Assembly (NCBI GenBank): GCA_947561395.2
Contig: OX387191.1
Location: forward strand, 35,171,439-35,235,438
Direction: 5' to 3'
Source: Buxus sempervirens
Taxonomy: Eukaryota; Streptophyta; Magnoliopsida; Buxales; Buxaceae
DNA: 64,000 bases
Below are positions 22,426 to 33,769 of this stretch, one piece after another. Made by a program: the position numbers and the translations under genes. Under the pieces are notes generated by a model that worked only from the letters and a program-made list of their open reading frames with translations, did no database searches and had not been told where the DNA came from. Within the stretch, counting starts at the first letter, position 1, and each line of letters opens with the position of its first letter.

Positions 22426-22782
22426 AAAATTTTAAACCAACCCCTAAAATGAACCGAAAACCAACCCAACTAACCAACTCAACCCACTTAACTAAACCAC
22501 TTAAACCCAACTAAAACCACTTAAACCAAACCCAATTAAACCTTTTTAAAATTTGCACCCAATCAATAAACAAATTTACACCCAAACCAACTAAACTGAA
22601 TTCGATCACTTAAACTGGTTCACTTGAACTGAATCGATCCACTAGAATCAACCCAGAATCACTAGACCCAAAACAAACCAAACCACCTTTTCATTTAAAA
22701 ATTTGACTTAATTAACCTCATTAAATCCTTTAATCCCCTATTTACCCTTAATTAAAATTTCTTAAAAATTCCGGGTTTTACA

Positions 22783-23050
22783 ATTCAATCTCCCCTAGGG
22801 AGTGTGTCTTAAAGCTATCAAAAGCCCTCACAATCCTCCCATTTTGTTTGATCTTGGATTGATCCAAACCAAGCTTGACAAAAGTGACCAACGGGCAAAC
22901 ACTCAAAGCCGACCCATTGTTAATTAATACTCGTGCTATCATGCTGCCCTTACAAAGCACAGTGATGTGCAAAGGATCAACGTGATAAAAACCGCCTGCG
23001 CTTATCTCACTTTCAGAAAAACTTATTACATTGTGAGATAAGATCTGACC
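22783..23050 (-). pseudogene. D gag-pro fragment with protease active-site region
   Basis: The minus strand encodes HITVLCKGSMIARVLI followed by NNGSALSV, then VKLGLDQSKIKQNGRIVRAF and LGEIEL. The equivalent of element C reads DNGSALNV, the D-x-G-[ST] type of active site seen in plant gypsy proteases. Here the first residue is Asn (codon at 22919-22921), so the catalytic Asp is lost. It is bounded by solo LTRs on both sides. Confidence 0.85.
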
Positions 23051-24350
23051 TGTAAAACCCTGGATTTTCCTAAAAATAAAATAAACAATTAAGGGATAAA
23101 TTATGGAAGAAGTACTAAGAAATGTACTAGTAGAAGAGTTAAAGAGAAATTTAAAGGTTAAAATAGGAATTTAAAGAGAAACGGTAATTTGGTCATTTTA
23201 AATTATTAAATTCATGAAATGAAGAAGGATAATTAATTATTAAATCAACAAACTCAGCTAGACCAAATTCTAGCTTAGTTGGATGTAAAATAATGAAATT
23301 AAGGTTTAAAATGAGGAAAAGGGCCTAATGGTAATTATAGTATTTAGGATCCAAAATTTTAGTATTTTGAGAGGATAATAATCTTCTAATTAAAAATTTA
23401 GAATTAGGAATAAGAATAAGCACAAAAATTTAATTAGGAGATTCCTTAAAAGAGAGTTTAAGAAGATGAATTAAAAGGAAGGGTAAAAGAGGAATTAGTT
23501 TGGAGTTTAAGTAAGCTAAGCCTAATTAGGGTTTGATTAATTAGTAAGGCTATATAAAATAGAGGTTTAAAGAGAGTTTTAGGGTTTTGAAAACAAGTTA
23601 GGAAGAAAAGGAGCAGAGATGGCAAACCAGCCAACTACGAACGGCAAGATAGGAAGATCCAACCATTGGAATGGGCTGAAATTTTAAGGTTTTGATCTTC
23701 TCATGGAGGACTTCAAATTGAACGGTGGAGATTTCAATTGGAGAAGTCTAGGGGGTGCGGTCAAGCTTAGAAAACGAGCACAGAAGGAGTTTTCGAAAAA
23801 TCTGGGTTCATTCAAAGAGGCAAGTAGCAAACCCTTGAAACTAGAGGAATTGCATGTTTTCTTCGTATTTTGAATGTATGATCGAGGTGTAGTTGAGTTA
23901 GATTTCGTTTGCAAATCCTGGTGATTTATAAAACTTGTTTTGGGTGTTTTAACTTTCTTTTAGAATCAAGAAAAGAGTTGATCATGATGATTAAAACTTA
24001 GAAAGAAACTCAAGATAAGTAGAAAGATGATGGAATTAGTTTAGGGTTGTCTCAGAACTAGTTTAGGATGAAAATCATATGTTTAGATTCAAATCAAATT
24101 AATATTAGATTTAGGAAGTTCGAAAATTCAGCAAAATAAGAAAAACAGTGTTATAGTCGGAGCGCTCGAGTCACCGCTCGAGCGCAACTACGGGTGTTAA
24201 GCCTGTGAAACTTAAACAGAACCTGAAAACCTAGCTGCCCGACCAGTCGCCCGAGCGCCCCTTCAAGCGACCAATTGTCAGAATTTTCAAAACTTGGGAT
24301 TTGCCCCTAGATTTAATTTTTAATGATTTTTCTTGAAATTTTAAGGTTGT
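23051..24350 (+). mobile_element. Solo LTR family A, left part (interrupted by element B)
   Basis: Starts TGTAAAACCCTGGATTTTCC. Target duplication TGACC is at 23046-23050, with its partner at 56020-56024 beyond the right part. It aligns with the reverse complement of 17240-18618. It is cut at GTTGT (24346-24350) by element B. The two parts total about 2946 bp against 3024 bp for the uninterrupted copy. A TATA-like TATATAAAATAG lies at 23551-23562 and a GC-rich CTCGAGCGC domain at 24155-24275. Confidence 0.9.
23551..23562 (+). promoter_or_regulatory. TATA box of LTR family A
   Basis: TATATAAAATAG about 500 bp into the LTR, followed by purine-rich AGAGGTTTAAAG. Confidence 0.5.
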
Positions 24351-24491
24351 TGTAAGCACCCAAATTTTGATCAAACCAAAATATGCTAAGATAAATGGGA
24401 AATAATAAAAAATTGGAGGAGCATGATTCGTCCGGGTGCGCGGCTGAGTCGCCTCAGCCGTCGACTCAAGCCAAAAGGCGAGAGAAAAAGA

Positions 24492-24774
24492 GCAACCGCA
24501 CACAATATCCGGTTGCTTCACAACCGCATATGGTGTGGGGTTGATTTTTTCGGCCACCATTTGCGCGAGCCAATCAGAGCAAGCGGCGCCGAAAATTCAA
24601 CCGCACATACAGTACGGTTGCGTGGTGCGTCAGACTGCATCTGACCAATTTGTCCCCTCATCATTATTGAAAGGACGGGGCCAAAACCGCACATAACCTA
24701 CGGTTTCGACCAAACCGCACGGTATGTGCGGTTACTGTTCATTTTCAGCAAAACCGCTCTGAGTATACGGTTTT
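24492..24774. repeat. Promoter-proximal palindrome cluster of B 5' LTR
   Basis: Inverted repeats at 24492-24516 (GCAACCG/CGGTTGC), 24521-24543 (CAACC/GGTTG), 24598-24620 (CAACCG/CGGTTG), 24684-24706 (AAACCG/CGGTTT), 24714-24732 (ACCGCAC/GTGCGGT) and 24750-24774 (AAAACCG/CGGTTTT). The outer bases of the arms change together: GC-GC, CA-TG, AA-TT. They end 12 bp before the TATA box. Confidence 0.87.
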
Positions 24775-24786
24775 GTCCCACTTTGA

Positions 24787-24793
24787 TATAAAA
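24787..24793 (+). promoter_or_regulatory. TATA box of B 5' LTR
   Basis: TATAAAA in GATATAAAAGG, right after the hairpin cluster; conserved at the same place in the 3' LTR (about 53049). Confidence 0.6.
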
Positions 24794-26111
24794 GGAAAAT
24801 CCGAACAGTGGGACAAGGGGGCTGGTATTTTCTGCTTCTCCTCCTTTTCCCTTGCTCCCTGAACCTCCGAACCCCCCCCCCCCCCCCCCACCTCTCTTTG
24901 CTTCCCATACCAAGCCCCACTCCCAAGGCCTTTTTTTAGCCTTCCTCCACCCTCCTCCATCACTACCCAACTTGAAGGAGGAAGGGAACTTGCTGGTGGT
25001 GCCAAGAGGAGTTGCTCCAGCCCTTGTTTTGCTTGAAGGAGGTTCAAATACACCTCTCCAGGGTCTCAAAACCCCAAGGTAATGTTCCTTATGACATTGT
25101 ATTTGACATAAGTGAGAATGAGCATGTTCCAAGTATGTTTTGGTCTTCCTTAGTCTTAGCTTGTCATCTCCTTCATTTCTGGTATGAGTAGGGTCTCTTC
25201 TGTCCGTTTTCCTCTCCTTGCTAAACGTGGAAATTCCCATGGTAAGGGGATGGTACGTGGATGATACCGAAAGGGGGGAGGGGATGAGAAAGTGCCCTCC
25301 CACACTTTTAGGAGCACTTTATGCTCTGTTTTGCTATAGGTTTGTCCCATTCGAATGAGGAATCTGTCCCTCTACTTTGTGCCTCTCATGTACCCCATTA
25401 AACCCTAGGCCTTCTCTCCTTTTACCTTTTTTTGAATCCCCTCCCCAAAAAGATGACATTTTTCTGGATTTGGAAGAGAGCAAACCACTGTGGGTCAATA
25501 CAGTGACCCACGATAACCCTCAGAATAGTGGAGGAGAAGGGACTCTCAGCCCCCCTCCGAAAATTGCCATTTTGGGCTTTCTGAGCCGAACCGCACACAC
25601 AGAGCGATTCGGCCCTAACTACACAGGATGTGCGGTTACGCTCAAACCACATAGAATGTGCGGTCAGGCCCAATAAACCCTCATTTTTCTCTCTTTTGAG
25701 CCTAAGTCCTACTTTGCATCTCATGGGCCTTCCAACGGGGCCCATATCAGACCTAGATCACCTAACTAATAAGATAAAATCAAATAAAAGGGACCCACAC
25801 CATTCAGGTGGTCCCACCAGACTTAATTGAGTGTGCATGCTGGCTTAGGAATAGGTGAGTTTAGAATTGAGTTGACTCGCAAACCAGGAAACTCAAGGGA
25901 CCCGTCAAATCGACGGGGCGAACCGGGGTGTCTACGGACTTCCCCGGGCCGTAACCGAGCCCTTTCTCAGAATCTCAAGCCGCAGACCAAAATAGACATC
26001 CTTAGGGCATCCAAGTGTCTGCCTGCACCCCATCAGGCAATGGCGACTCCTAATCCCCCTCTCCCCTCGCTTTTGCGCGCGCCCTCGCAGGAGCACGACG
26101 TGCGCACAGCT

Positions 26112-26130
26112 TGGTGACTCCACTGGGGAC
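26112..26130 (+). other. Primer-binding site of element B
   Basis: TGGTGACTCCACTGGGGAC starts three bases after the 5' LTR. It resembles the primer site of element C (TGGCGACTCTGCTGGGGAC) and the tRNA-Arg-type site described for Tat/Ogre-like elements. The C-to-T change at position 4 probably weakens pairing. Confidence 0.7.
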
Positions 26131-27544
26131 AGGCTCAACCCAATTGTAGTATAGATTGAGTCAACTCATTAGGATGCACATGTGCAAACACGCACATTTA
26201 CATGCACCTACACTCTTACCTGTGCACACACGCACATACTTGTACACATGTGCACACACAGCACATACTTGTACACATGTGCACACACGCACATGAACTT
26301 ACACATGTGCACACATACACACACTGTTGCACATGCTCACACATGCACAAACACTCCCATGTACACATGCACTTGTATATACACATGCAGCATGCCTTGT
26401 ACTTCAGTTATCTATCTGCTCATTCTATTTGCTTTCATTATATATGCGTGGGGTGACACGCGCGAGGGTGCCCGCGTGGGTGATCCAATTGAATGACATG
26501 TGAAGCAACTTCTTAATCAAACCATAGACCTCTCTAGCGGCCACCCTTCTTAACCGTATAAACTACTTTTAGGATGATATTAGCCTTACGCGCCCTTGGC
26601 TTGCTAGGGAAAGCGAAGGTAAAACATCCCCCAGGTTTCTGGATCCTTATAGCACCGCTGGTTTCTTACCGTGGTACGCGAGGGATCTTGGACCTAGCAC
26701 AAACCCTTGTAGGCGTTTGTCTCGGGCTGTGTATCCTTTTTCCCACCCAGCGTTCTGATGCACCTTTGTGTTGAATGTGATTATGAAATGATGATACAAG
26801 AGCAATAAAATCAATTTGAAATCCAAGAGTCCATCAGGGGCAGTAACCCCCTACCCTCTTTGTATCAAGTTGAGTGGACCCTAGACTCTGGGTTATCTCA
26901 GCCTTAAATTAAGAAGCCAACCTAACTTTGATCAGGGGAACCACCCCAGATCCATGCATTGAGTCCTGTGAACCGTGGGCCTTGACCCATTTGAGTCCGC
27001 AGGAAGCACACTAAGTCCGGATCAGTCTTCAAGCAGACGAAAGCCGGCCAAATCAGAAAAGCAAATGAAAGCAAATCAGATCAGAACAAGGACAATGAAA
27101 CCCTAGATCTAGGACTTTTCAGCCTACCCTCTTGAAATCAAATGTATCCTTTCTTTGGGTTCCCGACAACCCTGGGATCGAACACTTTTCCAGCTTTTTA
27201 AGCTTCAAGTGATTTCGCCCTTGCTGGCAAGTTGTAAGCATTCCTTCAATCAAGCAGCAGAGAATCTTAAAAACAGATGAAAGACAAAGATTGATCAGGA
27301 CTTAGATGTGCTTCCTCACACAAGTACGTCTAGGAGTCGTGCCTTCACTGGCACCAACCCTTTTAGGGCTGCACACATTTCAATTTGTGTGTTTTGTTTG
27401 ACACAATGTACAAGGATGGTAAAATGCTAAACATTTGCTTTCACCTGCATAAGCCTGTTTGCACATCAGAGTGCACGCACTTAGGAATCAAGCACCACTT
27501 ACACTGGCACATTTGGTTAAACTCCTTTGAAAAGACTACACAAA
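26131..27544 (+). other. Leader of element B, first part
   Basis: No coding region. 26175-26400 is a CA/TG-rich low-complexity stretch built from ACATGTGCACACACGCACAT-like units. The rest is unique AT-rich sequence with no motif I can name. Confidence 0.6.
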
Positions 27545-27730
27545 AAGAATTTTCAAAATCAAATCGCCTCAGGGCATACATCAAAGTGCCTTAGGGCATA
27601 CATCAAATCGTCTTTGGGCGTACAAGCCACCTTCCGAGGCGCACATTGTTTTTCGAAAAACACAGTCAAAGCGGCCTCTGGGCCTACATCAAATCGTCAT
27701 TTACGACATACATTTGCAAAAATCTCTCGT
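27545..27730 (+). repeat. Short hairpin tandem in B leader (ATACATCAAA-spaced)
   Basis: Units of about 27-31 bp separated by ATACATCAAA-like spacers, each with a small hairpin: GCC/GGC, TGCC/GGCA, GGCC/GGCC and CGTC/GACG-type stems around TCAG, TTAG, TCTG and ATTTAC. It leads into the larger array downstream. Confidence 0.65.
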
Positions 27731-28002
27731 GACCCACAATAAACCACTTTCCATGGTTATATCAAGCTGTCATCCAAGAGAAACATCGAATTGCCCTTTT
27801 GTGGCATACATTCTTTTCAACTGGGGCAATGCCACCCACGGCATGACATGTGGAACCAATTCCAATGGCTCCCCAATTTTGCTTCTTCATAGCACTATTT
27901 CAAAACTTGCCAGTCATTGCATGATTTCAAATTTCGCCATCAAATGGCAAAACCTTAGAAAAGATTTTCAAAAAGTGTTTTGAACCAATTTTTCAGAATC
28001 CT

Positions 28003-29330
28003 TGTGCCATCCACGGCACACTCACAAAATTTTCAAAGAATCATGGTGCCATGCACGGCACAATCCTAAAGTTTTCAAGATCACTGTGCCATCCACGGCA
28101 CAAATCATAAAGTTTTCAAACTCCTGCACCATCCACGGTGCAAACAAAAGAAAATTCCAAAATTCACAGTGCCATTCACAGCACAATAAAGCTTTCAAGC
28201 ACATAGTGCCATTCACGGCACTTTGCCAGATTCTCAAAAAATTCAGGTGCCATTCACGGCACAGAACAGAGCAAAAATTTCCAAAATTCACTGTGCCATC
28301 CACGGCACCAAAACCAAGATTTCAAAATTCACTGTGCCATCCACGACACCAAAACCAAGATTTCAAAAGTCATCATGTCATTCACGACACCATCAAAAAG
28401 CCTCAAAATGCGTCTTGCCATCCACGGCACCTGCACCATACACGGTGCATCCTCCTTTGCTATCAGCATTCGCACCATTCACGGTGCCTTTTCCCAAGGG
28501 CTTGCCATGCACGGCGTCCACATGTCATTCATGACATAAGCCTAAGGATTTGCTACATACATTTGTTGCACTATCCACAGTGCTTACCCTTGAGACTAGC
28601 CAACCACGGCATCCTACACACAGGATATCACAGTCTTTCAAGAAGGCCATTCACGGCACCAGCACTGTCCACAGTGCGAAGCACTCTTTGCCATTCACGG
28701 CATCCACCCTTGAGCTACCCTTCCCATTCACGGGATAGCACAGCTCACAATAAGCTATACACAGCATTCCCTTTCTGAGCTACCCTTCCCATCCACGGGA
28801 TAGCACAGCTCACCTTCGAGCTACCCTTCCTGTACACAGGATAGCACAGCTCACAAAACCACCCTTGGGCTACCCTTCTTGTGTTTGAGATAACACAGCT
28901 TCGGCTACCCTTCTCCTACACAGGATAGCATAGCTTTCAAGACGACCACCCTTGGGCTACCCTTCCCATACACAGGATAGCACAGCTTTCAAGAAGGCCA
29001 AACACAGCATCCACCCTTGGGCTACCCTTCCCATACACGGGATAGCACAACTTTCAAGAAGGCCATTCACGGCGGTTGCCTTCCACGGCTGCAGCACTGT
29101 TCTCAATGTCAAGATTCTTTTTTTCATATATAGCCATTCACGGCAGTTGCCTTCCACGGCTGCAGCACTATCCACAGTGCGAAGATTCTTTTTGCCACAC
29201 ACGGCTTTTGCCATACACGGCTACAACACTATCCACAGTGCGAAGATTCTTTTTTGCCATTCACTGCACTAGCGCTATGCACAGCGTAAAATTCATTTTT
29301 TGCTACAAACATCACTCATGCCAGCCATGG
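28003..29330 (+). repeat. Large hairpin array in B leader with ATCCAC/ATTCAC loops
   Basis: Roughly 35 hairpins in 1.3 kb, most with a CATCCACG or CATTCACG core. Examples: 28003-28020 (stem TGTGC/GCACA), 28046-28061, 28085-28102, 28125-28142 (stem TGCAC/GTGCA) and 28522-28537 (ATGTC/GACAT). Larger ones follow around 28711-28747, where TGAGCT/AGCTCA encloses a smaller CCC/GGG hairpin. A later unit at about 28828-28841 has CCTG/CAGG around TACA. Stems vary while staying paired; spacers such as AAAATTTTCAAA are unrelated to the stems. Long open frames here come from the repeat and are not genes. Confidence 0.85.
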
Positions 29331-29523
29331 CACCCATTCCATTTTTGCTATACATGGCACCCTAAATCACGGCTGCCCTCGCACAGAAGCAGACCATTTT
29401 CAGAAGAAACTAACATGTCTTTTGTTTTGTTTTTTCCTCTTTATTTTATTTTATCTTATCAAGGTTGAAAGTGTTGCGGCCATAGCTCCCCGAAGTCCAT
29501 ATTTGTTAAGATCCCGCACGAAG

Positions 29524-31092
29524 ATGAATCCAGAAGAGCCACCTGTGCCTCAGCCACCGGCACCACAACCTCCCGCACCACAGCAACCTCTGCCACCTCA
29601 CAGAATTGAAGACGAGTCGGCAATCATGCACTTAAACCAGCAAGTAGGGTAGATCACTGAGCTGCTCCAAAATCTCATCAGACAAATGCCACAGCCAGTC
29701 ATTCCACAACCACGAGGAGAACCACAAGCATTGCCGCAGGGATTGCAGGGACCGCCACAAGTTCCGCCACCAGCTCATCTAATACCTCCACCAGTCATCC
29801 CTCCTCAAGTACCACCTCATGTTGTTCCACAAGTTCAGAAACCATAGCAAGTACCTCCTGAAGAAGCACTACATCTCCCACATATTCCAGAGGTAAACCA
29901 TGAAGAGGAAGAGGAGTGGTACAGACAGAGAAATGAAGCAAGGGGCATCTCGCCCGAAGTCAGTGCCATGATCAATGAACTAAGAGCAGAATGGCAAGAA
30001 CTGAAGAGAGAGGCAGTGCCAGGAAGGATGACAGTTGACAATTTCTGTTTCTTCCCCGACATACAACTCCCAGCAAAGTTTAGGTGTCCCAACTTCGAGA
30101 AATTTGACGGAACCGGCTGCCAAACTGCACATCTCCAATCACACTGTGGAGCCATGGTGGGATACAATAGGGATGAGCAGTTAATGATACAACTGTTTCA
30201 AAGGTCTCTGACAGGGCAAGCACACTGATGGTTTTCCACCCTGAACCCTGCACAAATCCTCACTTGGCCAAATTTGGCGCACCTCTTCACTAAACAGTTC
30301 CGGTTTAACTCTGAGGTTGTACCCACAAGGATGGAACTAATGAGAATGAGCAAGAAAGCAGGGGAGATAATCCGGGATTATGCTCGGAGATGGCGCAAAC
30401 ATGCAATGATGGTGCACCCACCATTGACGGAGGAAGAAATGGCCAGCCTATTCATCTCAACACTGGGACAACCCTACTACTCCCACATGATCGGCCAGCA
30501 GGCAACAAGCTTCAGCGCCCTAGTCGCCGACAGGGTTGAAGGTGGCATTAAGTCAGGATTGATAAAGGCAGGCTCACCTGGGGCGATGGCAAGAAGGCCA
30601 ATGAATGGAGGCAAGAGGCCTGAGGGCCAAAAGGAAGTGGCAAGTGTTGATTCGGTACAAAGGCAACAACCGCTTCACCTACGAAGAGGGGCTCATCCAG
30701 CTAGCATGAGGCCCATGGAGTCAGCACCACCACAAGGGGGGCGAAGGGAAGATAGAAGAAGCAGGGTATTCACACCACTTCCCTACACGCCTACCGAACT
30801 CCTTCCAACGCTGCTAAAGGGAGGCTACTTGAGGATGATTTCCCCTAACCCAAATGCGGCATTGGGTAGGAGATACGACCCCAAAGCAATCTGCGAATAT
30901 CAAATGAGAGCACCAGGGCACGCCACCAATTAGTATTGGGCCCTTCGGCATGCGATCTAGGACTTAATTGACTCCAAAAGACTTACTGTGGATTCTCCTA
31001 CCCCTACCACTCTAGCCAACGCACCGGCCACAGGTATTATGCAAAACCCTCTTCCAGATCACAAGGGGGCATCTTCCAGTGGGACAAGTTGA
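29524..31092 (+). pseudogene. gag of element B
   Basis: One frame from ATG 29524 (MNPEEPP) to TGA 31090-31092 with no frameshift but five internal stops (29650, 29847, 30226-30228, 30931 and 30958). The N-terminus is rich in Pro and Gln. The capsid-like core holds FEKFDGTG, IQLFQRSLTG, FNSEVVPTRMELMRMSKK and IRDYARRWR. It is followed by RVFTPLPYTPTELLPTLLKGG and a degraded zinc-knuckle-like CEYQMRAPGHATN, where the last Cys is replaced by Tyr next to a stop. Most stops are explained by C-to-T changes (Gln or Trp codons). The arrangement parallels gag of C and D. There is no protease after it. Confidence 0.85.
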
Positions 31093-33769
31093 AGGGAATC
31101 AGGCAAGGTTGCAAGGTGCAACCTACTCCCACAAATCCAAAATCTCCACAGGACACGGGCCCACGCCGAGTCCACTAGTCCCAGGCTAAGTTGAAATTTA
31201 CTTTTTGCACCAACCGTTCCTGGTAGAATTGGTCATTCTATAAATATTTTACATGCTTCTACTTTCATGAAAACTTTTGTACAAAACCTTGTGAGGGAAA
31301 AAGAAGAAAATACTTTTTGAAAAATGGCAAGTGCTCGTGGTCGATGATGACATCATTCTGAGACCGCACCCTTTTTGGCACGACCATGATCATGAAAAAA
31401 TGCCGAGTTGCTTAAAGGTTTCTTCAGCGGGGAGCAACATACTGATCCCATGAGAACCTTAACTGAGCCAAAGGCAACCTTTTCCTGATCCTTGCCTTGA
31501 TTTTCTTTTCAAACCTATCTTTACATCGGGGCAAAATGATCCTTGAAAGAAAAGAGAAGAAGGGAAAAGAGAGAAAGTGCCTAAACCAGCTAAGGGTCGA
31601 GGCCGGCTTTAACATCATGTCTTTAAGAAATGATGAGAGGCCATTCTTCATGCATCCTGAATTTTAAGAACCGCTAGTTGAAACACTTTGAGCTTGATCG
31701 TGTTATTCAAATACCCGTGTTGTGTCTAGCCACCCCACACCGGGGCAAAGCTGAAAAAGAAAATAAAACGGATGAATAGATTCTTGAATAAATTTGCATG
31801 AACATTTCAACCAAGTTGTCAAAACTTCTGCAAAAGGATGAAAGGCCATCCTTGCTTTATTTGCCCAATTTCAAAGTCATATCTCTAGTCAAACCATTTT
31901 GAGCCTAACTTTCTTTCTTCTAACCCACTGAGTCATGAGCCCTAAATATGGTGCGTGGTAAAGAAGAAAAGAGACATGGATGAGCAAGAGCAAAGAAAAA
32001 GAAAAGAAAGCAGAAAATAAACTGGGGCATGCTAATCAAAGCAAAAAGCTAAGATGACCCCAGAGCAAAGGAAAGGAAAGGCAAAAATGCTAGAAGAAAA
32101 AGTGAAGGTCACAAAAGGCCTCAAAAAGAAAAAAGAAAGAAAATGAAAAGGTATTGGCAAAGCCCAAGCAGTCAAAAAAGGGGTAGAACATGACTCGACC
32201 CATTTACAAAAGACTTTGAGCCGTTTTCCCTTTCTTTCATAAACCAAAAACCTCAGCCTATGTTTCATCCCATCAGAAAGACCTTTCTGATTGCAGAAAA
32301 TGTGACAATTGGGTCCATGCGGATCTATGATGAAGGAATCTAGAAAGAAAAACGAGCTTCGGCAAGACACAAAGTAAAACCTGGAAATAAAAATATAAGA
32401 ACTTGAGCCTTATATCCCATCATTTCTCAGACTGGAAACTAAGCCAGTGTTTCGTCCTAATTTCAAGACCTCTTTGATCTATAGGACATGTTGCACAAAA
32501 GTCGTCCAAAGACCCTCAAACTGGGGCAAGCACTAACCCCAAGGGGAAAAAGATAAAGGGAAAAAACCATCAATTGCAAAATCCTTAAGCCACCCTAAAT
32601 GGTTGGGTCAAGGTGAAAGAAACCAAAACTGGGGAAGGGAGAACACTCCTTGAGACATCCCTCATCTTCTAAACCTTTGCAGAACCTCTAAGAGCCAATG
32701 CTGGCACAAGTCAAGAATTTCATGGGAATACGTGTCGAACACACCGTCCCAGAACACTTCGAGCTAACAAGGCAAATCACCATGGTCACTGGTCCTGCCA
32801 TTTCTTTTGAAGCGCTTGAACCAAATTTCTGAAAAAGCTTTTGAAAAAAATATTTCATTTCAGTCATGTGCACTCGCACACACAATAAAACCGAGTAAGC
32901 CACAAGTGCTTACAGTGTGAATTTCAAATACCTCACTACTCTGTGAGAATTTTGCAGGCCCATGCGAGGCAGAAAAAGTCAGAGGATATCAAGAAGCATC
33001 CTCAAGCTGAAAAAAAAAGAAGAAAAAAATAAAAGACAAGAAAAGAAAAGCAAAGCGGAGGAAAGTCATGCGGTAATCCAAAGCACACCAAGAGGGAGTT
33101 TGCAAAAAGCTCACTTGTCCCTTGCGGGTTCTTTCCCAAATAAAGAATCCCCACATCCCCAGCGGAGAACCATCCAGAACAAAGCATTAAGCAAGCTCAA
33201 GAACAAGAAGAGAAGGCATGTTTTGAAGACAAAAGGGCAAATTGGCCCTCTATGTAATTTTGATTTCCCACTTTTGTAAGTAGAATAGGACAGGTGTGTG
33301 AGTTTCCTTGAGGCACCGGATAGCACCAGGAGCACCTCCTTATTAAGAGCACCTCCTCCTTCCTCTCTCCTTCCCTTCCTTGGCCCACCTTCAGCCGCCA
33401 TTCCTAAAGAAAAAATTAAAAATTAAAAATTAAAAATTAAAAAAATAATAAAAATAAATAAATAAATAAATAAATAAAAACAACAAAAACAAAAAAATAA
33501 AATATAAAATATAAAAAAATATATATAAAAATAAAAATAAAAACAAGAAGAAAAAAAGAAAAAATGCTTACACCCTGAAATTGCATCCTCACTGAAATCT
33601 GAGAAGTTGAATCATCCAGAAAACTCAAAACCAGTGCACCGACATTAAAGCAATGCACCGGCACCCCAAAACCTGAAAGATGGGCAAAGCGTCACTTCTT
33701 TCTCAAAAACCGGAAAAGTGCAAAGCATCACTTATTCCCAAGAACCAGAATCTAGAAAAGGTGCTAATC
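31093..33769 (+). other. Non-coding 3' region of element B up to element C
   Basis: AT- and A-rich sequence without any pol domain on either strand. An AAAT microsatellite lies at about 33447-33480 within A-rich 33410-33560. A roughly 40-bp unit around AAGAACCAGAA recurs just before and just after element C (33740 and 52474), showing that C split a local repeat of B. Confidence 0.6.

Larger units (their letters stand above)
20185..22782 (-). mobile_element. Solo LTR, family alpha-like, inside D protease
   Basis: A 2598-bp LTR, plus strand TGTAACGCTCCGGATCC to CCGGGTTTTACA. It interrupts the sequence that in C reads GGCAGTTCAATCTCC. The left flank ends CAATT and the right flank reads CAATT if the terminal CA is counted as flank, or only ATT if CA belongs to the LTR, so the duplication is ambiguous. 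It holds a striking hairpin array (20852-21209), a TATA box on the minus strand and a CTT/CCT-rich tract at 22265-22345. Confidence 0.85.
24351..26108 (+). mobile_element. 5' LTR of element B
   Basis: 1758 bp, TGTAAGCACCC to GTGCGCACA. It contains AACCGCAC-type hairpins just upstream of a TATA box, an 18-bp C run (24872-24889), more hairpin motifs at 25590-25665 and a PBS-like TGGCGACTCC at 26041-26050 after a TGCCTG/CAGGCA hairpin. Family beta, related to 7314-10612. Open frames inside it are not genes. Confidence 0.93.

Noticed and set aside
24698..25303. A 201-codon minus-strand open frame with a poly-Gly stretch, repeated at 53007-53561
   Set aside because: It lies inside both LTRs of B, antisense, and its Gly run comes from the C homopolymer. 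Duplication is explained by the LTRs.
26175..26496. His/Thr/Cys-rich open frames of 84-104 codons
   Set aside because: They derive from a CA/TG low-complexity stretch in the B leader; no other coding evidence.
28002..28778. A 258-codon open frame on the plus strand in the leader of B
   Set aside because: It is produced by the hairpin repeat (periodic CHPRH/CHSRH pattern). Similar frames exist on the other strand, and there is no domain and no conserved start.
28003..29330. Regularly spaced repeats that could suggest a CRISPR array
   Set aside because: Units are palindromic, of varying length and spacing, without constant repeats or unique spacers, and lie in a plant retrotransposon leader.
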